From CAZSVI01 sp964610205 (GTDB lineage Bacteria; Bacillota; Clostridia; DSM-8532): a stretch of 23,459 bases of DNA. The position numbers were made by a program, and so were the translations under genes. Below the pieces are notes generated by a model. That model made no database searches and was not told where the DNA came from. It saw nothing but the letters and a program-made list of their open reading frames with translations. The stretch spans positions 1-23,459 of the forward strand of contig CAZSVI010000056.1 of assembly GCA_964610205.1 (NCBI GenBank). The letters run 5' to 3'. Shown here piece after piece: positions 7,533 to 15,771 of this stretch. Every line of letters begins with the position of its first letter. Positions within the stretch are counted from its first letter, which is position 1.

Positions 7533-7973
7533 TTGTTTGTTCATGTAGACCCCAACGGGCATGTGCCCATTTATCTTCAGATTATACAGCAGGTAAAAAA
7601 CGCCGCGGCAGCAGGTTTGCTTGCCCCCGGCGACAAACTGCCTTCGGTAAGGGAACTGAGCAAGCAGATTGGAATTAATCCCAACACCCTTGCCCGGGCT
7701 TACCAGGAGCTCGAAAGGGATGGTGTTATTGAAACCATCCGTGGGGTGGGTACCTTTTTGTGCTCTGGTGTGATGAAAATATCGGATCAGCAGCGTAAGG
7801 AAAAAATTGTGAAAATTCTCAGGGAGTTATTCACAGAGGCTTATCACTTGCAGTATGATAAAGATGAACTGGGGAATATTATCCGGCAGGAGCTTGAGGC
7901 ATGGAATTCTGCCAGAAAAGGGGAAGGCAGCCGTCTCTCGGAGGACATGCCGTACGGGGAGAGCAAAGAATGA
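7533..7973 (+). CDS. GntR-family regulator, YtrA subfamily
   Basis: Transcription factor of 146 residues with an N-terminal GntR winged helix: PIYLQIIQQVKNAAAAGLLA, PGDKLPSVRELSKQIGINPN, TLARAYQELERDGVIETIRG and VGTFL, about residues 10-77. Only a short helical tail follows, as in the YtrA subgroup, which controls ABC transporter operons. The start is TTG 7533, supported by GGAGG at 7521-7525 seven bases upstream. It follows the ATPase-permease pair and overlaps the kinase gene by ATGA at 7970-7973. It probably represses the operon through the inverted repeat at 5600-5629 and might also act on the ATTTTAC repeats before its own gene. The subfamily call is confident; the sites are inferred. 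Confidence 0.9.
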   Translation: MFVHVDPNGHVPIYLQIIQQVKNAAAAGLLAPGDKLPSVRELSKQIGINPNTLARAYQELERDGVIETIRGVGTFLCSGVMKISDQQRKEKIVKILRELFTEAYHLQYDKDELGNIIRQELEAWNSARKGEGSRLSEDMPYGESKE

Positions 7974-10693
7974 ATGCGGAAAATACCGGGTGTATACGCA
8001 GTGGAGAGAGATTTATATCAGTAACGGCGATTTCTGTTTTTTTCATATTTCTATATGCGTCCATTTCAGGTTATGTATTTGAAATTTCCGATAGTATACA
8101 CCATTTGGAATTTGAATCCGTTGTTTCATCGATCAAGCAAAACTACAACGAAGTAATGAATATTGCAAAATATATTGAAAACAGTGAAACTCTCAAGGAA
8201 GATATCTCAATATTTCTGTCGGATCAATCAGCAATCAATGACCGAATAAAGGCCATAGACGATATTAACAATATTCTGACGGGTTTAAAAAGCTGCAGCA
8301 AACTAATCAAGAGTATTCATATCTTTTGTGGTGAAAGCCAGTTTTATACACTGGAATATTTAATCAGCCATGATTTGTCAAAAAATCTTTCATGTGAGCA
8401 TATTGATATTCCATGCCTTATTTATCCGTCAAGTCCTGAACAAATTGACAGACTATTTACGGGTAAACACTTTATTGAGGACATGACCCGTGAGATATAC
8501 ATCAAAACAGGAATCAGTAATGAAACTATGTTTTATGGTAATGCCTATATTCTGCTTGACAGTATGTTCTTTTCCAAAACAGCCGGTGGCGGAATGAACA
8601 TGCTTATGTTCGATAACCAGGGTATTATTCTATATGATAGTCTTATGTACATAAATAACGGTAACAGACATCATGACATTAATGAATATGTGTGTGCGCT
8701 GGAAACAGGAAAGGAATGGATTTTATACAAAAGATTCCTAGAAAACGGCTGGACAGTTCTCCGTGCACATGAAAGCAGCAGCTTTACTTTAAAACAAAAG
8801 CCGTTGAATATGATTATGCTTTACGCCTCCGCATTCAGCTTTTTATGCTCCCTGTTCCTGTCCAACTATCTTTCCGGTAGTGTTCTGCGGCCGGTATACG
8901 GCATTGTGGAATTCATGTCAGGCTATAAATATGGAGGGAAAAGATATACCAGATATGTCCCGGCAGCTTCAAAAAGAAAACTGACACTCCGGCAAAAGAT
9001 ATTTTATTATTTCATTCTGACAATTATGCTTCCTGTATTTCTGTTTATCATGCTGTTTTATTTTCAGACAATACGGTGGGAACGGAATCAGATATCGGAT
9101 AAGTATAAGGATAACTTTTTTAAAACCGCTGAGCAGGTTGAAAAGTACTTTGAACTTAAGTCGGCGGTATTTCAGAATATCTTATATAATTTGAATTTTC
9201 AAGAATTTGTCTTCGGAGCGGCTCCCGGTAATCCAGACAGCGCAGCCGAAGTTTTAAAAAATTACAAGTATCTTGGACTGGGCAATAATGAACTGAGCAT
9301 TTTCACTGAAAAAGGCATCTTTTTCAGCAATTATGTCCATTCCTCGGATTACACGGACAATGGTGCCATTATTTCGGCAAATAGTGTGGAACACGGAGTT
9401 GTATGGGATATTACGTATGATGAATTGAATAACAGGGTTTTTGTACTGCTTACAAAAATAAAGCCTGTTCTGGTTACCGATTCCGGCTCGGATATGGAAA
9501 TATATGCCAGGCTGCGTATACCGTTCAAGGATATTTCCGAAATATTTTCCAATTTGGAATCAACAGCTTTTAATGTTTGTATAACCGACAGTTATGGAAG
9601 AAACATATTCTATGATTCTTCGGAAAAACTGTTTGAAACTGAAGTCGGAAATGTCACAGGTAAAATGGATTTGGAAATAAACCAGCAGAAGTATATGGTG
9701 TTTTCCCGGAAAATATCAAAGACACCCTGGTATCTGACATCAATGTACAACTATCAGGATATATCCAGGCAGAGTTCTTCCATTATGAAAAGCAATATCT
9801 ATTTGACTATTATTTTACTTCTGATGATTGTTGTTCTATCGTATTTTATTTCTCTTTTGATACTGAAGCCTATCAATATGTTTAATCATATGCTTGAAAA
9901 TTACCGGCTCAGTGACATTGATACCGATATGCTGAAAGACAGCTTCATTAATGAAATCGACAACCTGGGAATTAATTTCAACAATATGATTGAACGGATA
10001 GAGGATCTTTTTGATGACCTTCTGATTGCAAATCGTGAAAAAAACCAATTGATGCTTCATACAAGAGCAGCAGAGATGGTTGCTCTTCAGGCTCAGATAA
10101 ATCCTCATTTTTTATACAATACCCTCGACAACCTCATACAACTGATTGATTCTGGCTATAAAGAAAAAGCACACCAGATGGTCTATTCATTGAGCAGGCT
10201 TTTCAGATTTGGAATCAGCAGAGGCGACAGAATCATTGCGCTGAGTGAAGAAATCGCCTATGCAAAAGCCTATGCGGAAATAATGAATATACGTTATGGA
10301 GAAGGTATTCAATTTACATGGGATATTGATGAAAGCCTTCTGGAGTGCAGAATACTAAAGCTCATCCTGCAGCCGTTGATTGAGAATTCGGTATTACATG
10401 GCTTTAAGGAAATGAAGGACAATAGCGTGATACATATTCGGTGTTTGAGGGAACAGGATAATATCAAACTCTCAGTATCTGATAATGGAAAGGGCATATC
10501 AAAAGGAAAGCTTGATGAGATAAAAAAAGACCTGCATTCACAGGATATGGAGAACAAAATCGGTATATTCAATGTACAGGCAAGAATTCAGCTTCAGTAC
10601 GGAAAAGATTATGGGCTTGACATTGAAAGTACGAAAGGTATAGGAACCAAGGTAATAATTACTATACCTGGAGATGATGAAGAATTTAAATAA
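7970..10693 (+). CDS. YesM-type sensor histidine kinase with two tandem sensor modules
   Basis: Membrane sensor kinase of 907 residues. The first module has a membrane segment at about 15-37, an external region to about 279 and a second segment at about 280-304, followed by a short cytoplasmic stretch. A second module then starts: membrane segment about 343-370, external domain to about 605 and segment about 607-632, then a HAMP-like region and the YesM-type kinase core with H-box QINPHFLYNTLDNL (phospho-acceptor H713), N-box LILQPLIENSVLHG (N806) and G-boxes DNGKGISKG and GIGTKV. Ordinary YesM kinases have one module and about 600 residues. ATG 7970 overlaps the GntR stop by ATGA; an upstream GTG-like extension to 7901 lies inside the GntR gene and is less likely. 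No YesN-type response regulator is adjacent. The sugar importer that follows is a plausible target. Confidence 0.9.
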   Translation: MNAENTGCIRSGERFISVTAISVFFIFLYASISGYVFEISDSIHHLEFESVVSSIKQNYNEVMNIAKYIENSETLKEDISIFLSDQSAINDRIKAIDDINNILTGLKSCSKLIKSIHIFCGESQFYTLEYLISHDLSKNLSCEHIDIPCLIYPSSPEQIDRLFTGKHFIEDMTREIYIKTGISNETMFYGNAYILLDSMFFSKTAGGGMNMLMFDNQGIILYDSLMYINNGNRHHDINEYVCALETGKEWILYKRFLENGWTVLRAHESSSFTLKQKPLNMIMLYASAFSFLCSLFLSNYLSGSVLRPVYGIVEFMSGYKYGGKRYTRYVPAASKRKLTLRQKIFYYFILTIMLPVFLFIMLFYFQTIRWERNQISDKYKDNFFKTAEQVEKYFELKSAVFQNILYNLNFQEFVFGAAPGNPDSAAEVLKNYKYLGLGNNELSIFTEKGIFFSNYVHSSDYTDNGAIISANSVEHGVVWDITYDELNNRVFVLLTKIKPVLVTDSGSDMEIYARLRIPFKDISEIFSNLESTAFNVCITDSYGRNIFYDSSEKLFETEVGNVTGKMDLEINQQKYMVFSRKISKTPWYLTSMYNYQDISRQSSSIMKSNIYLTIILLLMIVVLSYFISLLILKPINMFNHMLENYRLSDIDTDMLKDSFINEIDNLGINFNNMIERIEDLFDDLLIANREKNQLMLHTRAAEMVALQAQINPHFLYNTLDNLIQLIDSGYKEKAHQMVYSLSRLFRFGISRGDRIIALSEEIAYAKAYAEIMNIRYGEGIQFTWDIDESLLECRILKLILQPLIENSVLHGFKEMKDNSVIHIRCLREQDNIKLSVSDNGKGISKGKLDEIKKDLHSQDMENKIGIFNVQARIQLQYGKDYGLDIESTKGIGTKVIITIPGDDEEFK

Positions 10694-10905
10694 TACCACG
10701 GGAACCCGGGATGAACCATACGCATTAAAATTTTGCATACTTCTGTTTAAGATATTACACCAATTCCCTTTAAAAATTCTATATTATATATATTGTTATT
10801 GTTTACTGCTTAGTACTACCGGAAATAAGCACGAACGCTTTAACCTGTTATTTATGCAATGGCAGGACAAAAATTTTCGCTGTAGTATTAGTATAGGGGG
10901 AAAAT

Positions 10906-11877
10906 ATGGCAAACAAAAACATGGTAATGGATGAATCCCGCATCTGTCTCACAAGTACGTTACTTAAAAAAGAAACCGTCAGGAAAATAAAGCAATATAG
11001 ATTTCACTACCTCCTTTTATTGATTCCTGTGATTCATCAGGTAATATTCAGATATTTTCCTATATACGGCATTGTGATTGCTTTCAAGGAATTTAAAATG
11101 TCGAAAGGCATCGTGGGTAGTGCCTGGGTGGGTTTTGAGCATTTTAGCGAACTCTTTGGAGATATTTTTTTTTACAGGGTGCTTTCAAATACACTCAGGT
11201 TGAATGTATTGAATGTGTTGACAATATTTCCCCTTACGATTATATTTGCCCTGATGATTAATGAGATTACCGATTTAAAGTTCAAGAAAGCGGTTCAAAC
11301 TATTTCTTATCTGCCCCACTTTCTTTCATGGGTTGTAATATCGGGCTTCATTTATCAGCTTCTATCTCCCCAGTCAGGATTTGTTAACATACTGCTTACA
11401 AAAATAGGCCTATTCTCCGATCCAATCAATTTTATGGTCTCCAAGCACTGGTTCACGCCCATTTATCTGATAAGTAACATATGGCAGGGGATAGGCTGGG
11501 GTACTATTATATATCTATCTGCTATTGCTAATATAGATATTAGTCTATATGAATCCGTAGAACTGGATGGTGCAAACAGGTTTCAAAAAGCTATTTACAT
11601 AACATTGCCGGGTATCGTGCCAACCATTACAGTGCTTCTGATATTAAGGATAGGGAACATGATGACAGTTAGCTTTGATCAGATATTCAACCTTTACAAT
11701 CCTTCTACTTATGAAGTTGCGGATGTAATCGATACATTCGTATTCCGGAAAGGTATCGGTGATTCGCGATATGATTATTCCACGGCAGTGGGACTGTTTC
11801 AAAATGTGATAGGCTTTATATTGCTGATAGGTAGCAACTACTTTGCAAGAAAAGCAAATGACTACAGCATCATTTAA
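10906..11877 (+). CDS. Carbohydrate ABC importer permease, LplB type
   Basis: Integral membrane subunit of 323 residues of a binding-protein-dependent sugar importer. After a polar N-terminus it has about six membrane helices; the EAA loop that contacts the ATPase reads ESVELDGANRFQKAIYITLP (about 216-235). HYLLLLIPVIHQVIFRYFPI and YGIVIAFKEF near the N-terminus are typical of the LplB/YtcQ-associated family, which transports oligosaccharides or uronate-containing sugars. AGGGGG (10895-10900) is five bases before the ATG. No ATPase gene is in the window; such systems usually share an MsmX-like ATPase encoded elsewhere. The 212-base gap before this gene shows no convincing promoter or terminator, so cotranscription with the kinase is possible. 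Confidence 0.9.
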   Translation: MANKNMVMDESRICLTSTLLKKETVRKIKQYRFHYLLLLIPVIHQVIFRYFPIYGIVIAFKEFKMSKGIVGSAWVGFEHFSELFGDIFFYRVLSNTLRLNVLNVLTIFPLTIIFALMINEITDLKFKKAVQTISYLPHFLSWVVISGFIYQLLSPQSGFVNILLTKIGLFSDPINFMVSKHWFTPIYLISNIWQGIGWGTIIYLSAIANIDISLYESVELDGANRFQKAIYITLPGIVPTITVLLILRIGNMMTVSFDQIFNLYNPSTYEVADVIDTFVFRKGIGDSRYDYSTAVGLFQNVIGFILLIGSNYFARKANDYSII

Positions 11878-11912
11878 CAGATATATTCATATGCATTGAG
11901 AGGATGGGAACA

Positions 11913-12809
11913 ATGAAAAGTGTAGGCAGAAAATCAATGGCCGGTACAGTTTTTGACAGTCTTAATACATTATTAATGATTTTGATCTGTATATCAATTA
12001 TATATCCGATATGGGATATGATTGTAGTTTCATTCTCTCCGGCAGAGGCTGCTTCATCCCTGACCTTCAATTTCTGGCCTGAAAAGTGGACATTTGAAGC
12101 ATACCGGTTCTGCTTCAGTGACAATAGAATCATTTCAGCCTTCTTTATATCCGTTTACAGGACGGTTGCAGGAACCCTGCTCCATGTAGTTATCGTATCG
12201 TTTGCAGCTTATCCTCTGGCAAAGCTTGATATTCCATTCAGAAAAGCATTCACAGTATTTTTCCTTATTCCCATGTTTTTCAGCGGAGGATTGATACCTA
12301 CATTTTTAACAATTAAAAAACTCGGGTTGATCGATAACCTTCTTGTTTATATTATCCCTATGGCCTTCAGCCCTTTTGTTATGTTGATCCTCAGGAATTT
12401 TTACATGGTTCTTGATCCTGCAGTCGAGGAATCAGCCATCATTGATGGCGCGTCGGTATTTACCGTTTTATTCAGAATTGTTTTTCCACTTTCGAAACCG
12501 GTACTTGCAACCATAACGCTCTGGAGCATGGTCTCTCAGTGGAATTCCTGGTTTGACAGCATGATTTATATCAGGGATGAGGGAAAAATTGTCATGCAGC
12601 TTGTTCTGAGACGGTTAATGGACCAAACACAGAACCTTTCTTCGGAAATGTATATGTATTCTATGACACAGCCGGGGGGCATACAGTTCAGTACTCAGAC
12701 GGTAAAGGCATCAATTACTGTAATTGTTATAACACCTATCGTGTGTGTATATCCGTTCTTGCAGAAGTATTTTGTGAAGGGCATTATGTTGGGAGCGGTA
12801 AAAGGCTGA
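11913..12809 (+). CDS. Carbohydrate ABC importer permease, YtcP/MalG type
   Basis: Second membrane subunit of the importer, 298 residues, with about six helices and the EAA loop ESAIIDGASVFTVLFRIVFP (about 180-199). It pairs with the LplB-type subunit 35 bases upstream. An earlier in-frame ATG at 11904 directly abuts the GAGAGG at 11898-11903 (no spacing), so ATG 11913, nine bases after it, is preferred. The stop codon TGA (12807-12809) is buried in a terminator-like hairpin, so translation may influence readthrough into the binding-protein gene. Confidence 0.88.
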   Translation: MKSVGRKSMAGTVFDSLNTLLMILICISIIYPIWDMIVVSFSPAEAASSLTFNFWPEKWTFEAYRFCFSDNRIISAFFISVYRTVAGTLLHVVIVSFAAYPLAKLDIPFRKAFTVFFLIPMFFSGGLIPTFLTIKKLGLIDNLLVYIIPMAFSPFVMLILRNFYMVLDPAVEESAIIDGASVFTVLFRIVFPLSKPVLATITLWSMVSQWNSWFDSMIYIRDEGKIVMQLVLRRLMDQTQNLSSEMYMYSMTQPGGIQFSTQTVKASITVIVITPIVCVYPFLQKYFVKGIMLGAVKG

Positions 12810-12823
12810 AAAACAGCCTTTTT
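12801..12823 (+). terminator. Mid-operon hairpin terminator/attenuator on the permease stop codon
   Basis: AAAGGCTG (12801-12808), loop AAAAA (12809-12813), CAGCCTTT (12814-12821), with a T-run at 12819-12823: a compact intrinsic-terminator shape. It overlaps the stop codon of the upstream permease and precedes the binding-protein gene by about 30 bases, with no room for a new promoter after it. A terminating ribosome would cover the left arm, so readthrough may depend on permease translation. Confidence 0.6.
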
Positions 12824-12854
12824 GCTAATAAAATAAAAAATGGAGGTATGAGTC

Positions 12855-14540
12855 ATGACAAAAAGAATGAAAACACTTTTGGTTCCGTTGTTGATCCTCG
12901 TGCTTGTTGTCAGCATGTTGTCGGCTTGCGTGAAAGGAGCCGGGGATATAACCACCAACGGAACAGCAACCGAAGTAATCACCACGACACAAAAAGCAGA
13001 AGGCTCGCTTGATGAACTCATCAAACTGTCGTATTTCGGGTATTGGTGCGGTGAAATCTTAGATGATAACTTCTGCGAAAAAATCATCCAGGATGCTTTG
13101 AACATCGAACTGGAAACGAAAAAGGTGAACCATGCGAAAAAGGAACAGATCGATTTAATGTTTGCGTCGGGAGATATGCCTGATATGGGATGGTTTGATG
13201 GAAACTACCCCCCTGCGTACATGTATGATGATCAGCAACTGACCCGCCTTATTCCTCTGGATATGATCAAGATGTATGCACCGTCCTTCATAAAAACCTA
13301 TGATAACTTTCCAATACTTTACAATCAGGTCGCCAGCAAGGAAGACATCAACCAGCACTATGCGCTGTCCGGTCATCAGGCATTTATGGCGGGAAAGCAG
13401 TATTTCTTCAGCAGTTTCTACAGAAAAGACTGGCTTGACAAGTTTGGTATCGTGCCCAGCACACCGGTCGAGAAGGTGGTTGACGGTGTGTATATCACCG
13501 AGAAAGGCTTTACCCTTGATCAGTTTGAAGAGATTTTATATAAGTTTACCAAGGAAGACCCGGACGAGAACGGAAAAGATGACACTGTCGGGATGATCGG
13601 ATGCAAGAGTTTCGTATTTGATTGGTCGCCATTATTGGGAGCGTTCGGACTCGTTACGGATTTTACTTTAAATGACAATGGAAATGCAGTTTATTATTAT
13701 TCTTCCGAAAAATACAAGGAATTTTTAAAATTTGTTCATAGAATGTATGGACAAGGTTATATAGACAAGGAAATTTTTATTCTTGACAACCAACAGTTTT
13801 GGGAGAAGGCCCAGCGAGGATATGGCGGGTATTTTGGAGTATCCGCAAACTGGTTGGGCAGTTGGGCTTCAGCCAGACCGCCTTTGAATATCATTAATAA
13901 TATTGACGGCGCTTCCGTCCTTATGACTCCAGGTGAGATCGGGAGCGATGGAAGCATGGGCACAAGGATGTATGCCCCAACCCCACAGTACGGTTGGTTC
14001 TATGTCAATAAAAACATAACAGATAATGATAAGCTGATTAGAATATTGCAGTTCGCGGAATATACAGGGTTCGGGGAAAATATGATGGAGCTTTCCTTTG
14101 GCGAAGAGAACGTGGATTACAAGATTACAGACGGTGTGCCTGTGAGGAACGATGGTTTTGTAGCCGGCGGTAATAGGGGCATACAATCCTACTCATTGTT
14201 CGTACAGACTGAAGAATACCTGAAACTGATTAATGACAAGATGTTCATTGCCACACAAAAGTACACGCTGGGCAAAGACGGCCTGTGGAATAAATTCCTG
14301 GTTATGCCTTACCGGTATGATTTGAAGAATGAAACCAAGCTGTCGGAATACAATACCAAATACAATTCAAATATTAAAGACATCGTGGATGAATTTTTTG
14401 CTTCTGCTGTCATAGGAGAAGTCGATATTGACACGGGTTGGGATACATATATTAAGAAACTTAATGCTGCAGGTTATGACAAGATTATTGAAGAATTAAA
14501 CAAAGCTCCGTTGTATTCAGACTTGATAAAAAACAATTAA
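12855..14540 (+). CDS. Lipoprotein solute-binding protein of the sugar importer (LipO/YtcQ type)
   Basis: Extracellular substrate-binding lipoprotein of 561 residues that would deliver a carbohydrate ligand to the two upstream permeases. The N-terminus has basic residues, a hydrophobic core and a lipobox LSAC with the lipidated cysteine C25, followed by a Thr-rich linker. The length and the overall pattern (a DPDENGKDDTVGMIG segment with calcium-loop-like acidic residues, and the aromatic-rich PPAYMYDDQQLTRLIPLD segment) fit the large type 1 family found with LplB/YtcP permeases. TGGAGGT (12841-12847) is seven bases before ATG 12855. The upstream hairpin terminator and the strong hairpin after the stop suggest that its mRNA level is set separately from that of the permeases. 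The ligand is unknown. Confidence 0.9.
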   Translation: MTKRMKTLLVPLLILVLVVSMLSACVKGAGDITTNGTATEVITTTQKAEGSLDELIKLSYFGYWCGEILDDNFCEKIIQDALNIELETKKVNHAKKEQIDLMFASGDMPDMGWFDGNYPPAYMYDDQQLTRLIPLDMIKMYAPSFIKTYDNFPILYNQVASKEDINQHYALSGHQAFMAGKQYFFSSFYRKDWLDKFGIVPSTPVEKVVDGVYITEKGFTLDQFEEILYKFTKEDPDENGKDDTVGMIGCKSFVFDWSPLLGAFGLVTDFTLNDNGNAVYYYSSEKYKEFLKFVHRMYGQGYIDKEIFILDNQQFWEKAQRGYGGYFGVSANWLGSWASARPPLNIINNIDGASVLMTPGEIGSDGSMGTRMYAPTPQYGWFYVNKNITDNDKLIRILQFAEYTGFGENMMELSFGEENVDYKITDGVPVRNDGFVAGGNRGIQSYSLFVQTEEYLKLINDKMFIATQKYTLGKDGLWNKFLVMPYRYDLKNETKLSEYNTKYNSNIKDIVDEFFASAVIGEVDIDTGWDTYIKKLNAAGYDKIIEELNKAPLYSDLIKNN

Positions 14541-14549
14541 TGCAGGAAG

Positions 14550-14587
14550 TATCGCCGGGCATGCCTTCAAAGGGCTACCCGGCGATA
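14550..14587 (+). promoter_or_regulatory. Strong intergenic RNA hairpin after the binding-protein gene
   Basis: TATCGCCGGG (14550-14559) pairs perfectly with CCCGGCGATA (14578-14587); inside the 18-base loop GCC and GGC can add a short inner stem. No T-run follows, so it is not a classical terminator. It lies between the binding-protein stop (14538-14540) and the ribosome site of the next gene (14597-14603). Hairpins in this place commonly protect the 3' end of abundant binding-protein mRNA after processing; that role is inferred. Confidence 0.6.
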
Positions 14588-14611
14588 TTGCAGATTAGGA
14601 GGTTCAATCTT

Positions 14612-15712
14612 ATGATTGATAACGGGGAAATAATCATGGATATGCCGCCACACACAGGAAACCCCAGAAACAGCGAAGGAGCATTTATCAATACAAAAGA
14701 CGGTAAAATCTTATTCATATACAGCAGGTTTACGGGAGATAGTCACAGCGATGATGCTTCTGCAAATCTGGCGGCACGTTTTTCCGAAGACAAAGGCGAA
14801 ACCTGGTCTGATGAAAAAACAATCATTACGAGGGAAGAGGAACAGGCGCTGAATATTATGAGTGTTTCGCTTATGAGAATGCAAAATGGGGACATCGGTT
14901 TGTTTTATATCATACGAAAAGAAGCCAATAATGCGCGTCTTTATTTGAGAAGGTCGAAAGATGAAGGCGCCTCATGGACTAAACCCCAGGTATGCATTCC
15001 TCCCGCCGGATATTATGTAGTCAACAATGACAGGATAGTCAGGCTGTCCAGCGGCAGGATTCTGATTCCTTCCGCATTTCACAGAAACGGTTACGATACA
15101 CTGCGGCGGAATCCCGGTGTCAGGTTTGACAGCTGCGGTGAAGTGATATTTTTTATTTCGGACGATGATGGAAACAACTGGAGAGAAGGAACCTGCAAAT
15201 GTGTACTTCCATATAATGCATACTTCCGGTCCGGGCTTCAGGAACCGGGAGTCATAGAACTCAAAAATGGTGTGTTGTGGGCTTGGGCCAGAACGGATTT
15301 GGGATGTCAGTATGAAATGTTTTCACTTGATATGGGTGAAACATGGACGACAGCACAGCCATCACAATTTACATCTCCATGCTCACCGCTATCTATGAAA
15401 CGTATACCCGATACAGGAAATCTATTGGCTGTTTGGAATCCAATACCTAATTACAATGGCCGCAGAGAAAACAGTCCTATCCAATGGAACTGCGGGCGGA
15501 CACCGCTTACCATGTCTATTAGCAAAGATGATGGCAAGACCTGGGGAAATATTATTGATATTGAGAATGAACCTGATTATGGGTATTGTTATACTGCCAT
15601 TCATTTTATTGAGAATTCGGTAATACTGGCTTATTGCAGTGGGGGACCTTCAGACGGCTGCTGCCTTTCCAGACTCAGAGCAAGAAAAATCCCACTTCCG
15701 GATCCGAAGTAG
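14612..15712 (+). CDS. Cytoplasmic Asp-box (BNR) sialidase-like protein
   Basis: Protein of 366 residues with five Asp-box (S-x-D-x-G-x-x-W type) repeats: SEDKGETW, SKDEGASW, SDDDGNNW, SLDMGETW and SKDDGKTW, as expected of a six-bladed sialidase-fold propeller. An early Arg in GNPRNSEGAF, an acidic residue in LQEPGVIEL and ARTDLGCQYEMF could supply active-site residues like those of family 33 relatives. There is no signal peptide, so it acts inside the cell, consistent with processing of an imported oligosaccharide. The frame is open from an ATG at 14540 overlapping the previous stop, but that stretch is the hairpin; ATG 14612 has AGGAGGT (14597-14603) eight bases upstream and is chosen. Whether it is a true sialidase, another glycosidase or an isomerase/lyase on a sialidase scaffold is open. 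Confidence 0.82.
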   Translation: MIDNGEIIMDMPPHTGNPRNSEGAFINTKDGKILFIYSRFTGDSHSDDASANLAARFSEDKGETWSDEKTIITREEEQALNIMSVSLMRMQNGDIGLFYIIRKEANNARLYLRRSKDEGASWTKPQVCIPPAGYYVVNNDRIVRLSSGRILIPSAFHRNGYDTLRRNPGVRFDSCGEVIFFISDDDGNNWREGTCKCVLPYNAYFRSGLQEPGVIELKNGVLWAWARTDLGCQYEMFSLDMGETWTTAQPSQFTSPCSPLSMKRIPDTGNLLAVWNPIPNYNGRRENSPIQWNCGRTPLTMSISKDDGKTWGNIIDIENEPDYGYCYTAIHFIENSVILAYCSGGPSDGCCLSRLRARKIPLPDPK

Positions 15713-15771
15713 CAGCGATTACAGTTTATTGCCCCGTCTTCAATGTTTTTGTATTAGGAAGAGTGAGTAAG

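Noticed and set aside
7901..7969. N-terminal extension of the sensor kinase into the GntR gene
   Set aside because: It would overlap the GntR coding region in another frame; ATG 7970 with the ATGA overlap is the usual coupled start.
10674..10934. 86-codon frame spanning the gap between kinase and first permease
   Set aside because: It overlaps both real genes, has no ribosome site and its translation looks like non-coding AT-rich DNA.
14540..14611. Upstream in-frame start of the Asp-box gene overlapping the binding-protein stop
   Set aside because: The added residues are encoded by the perfect hairpin, and a good AGGAGGT serves ATG 14612 instead.
15634..15771. Upstream extension of the PLP enzyme into the Asp-box gene
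   Set aside because: The extra 46 residues have no family similarity and lie mostly within or just after the previous gene; the conserved part begins near residue 12 of the TTG 15772 start.
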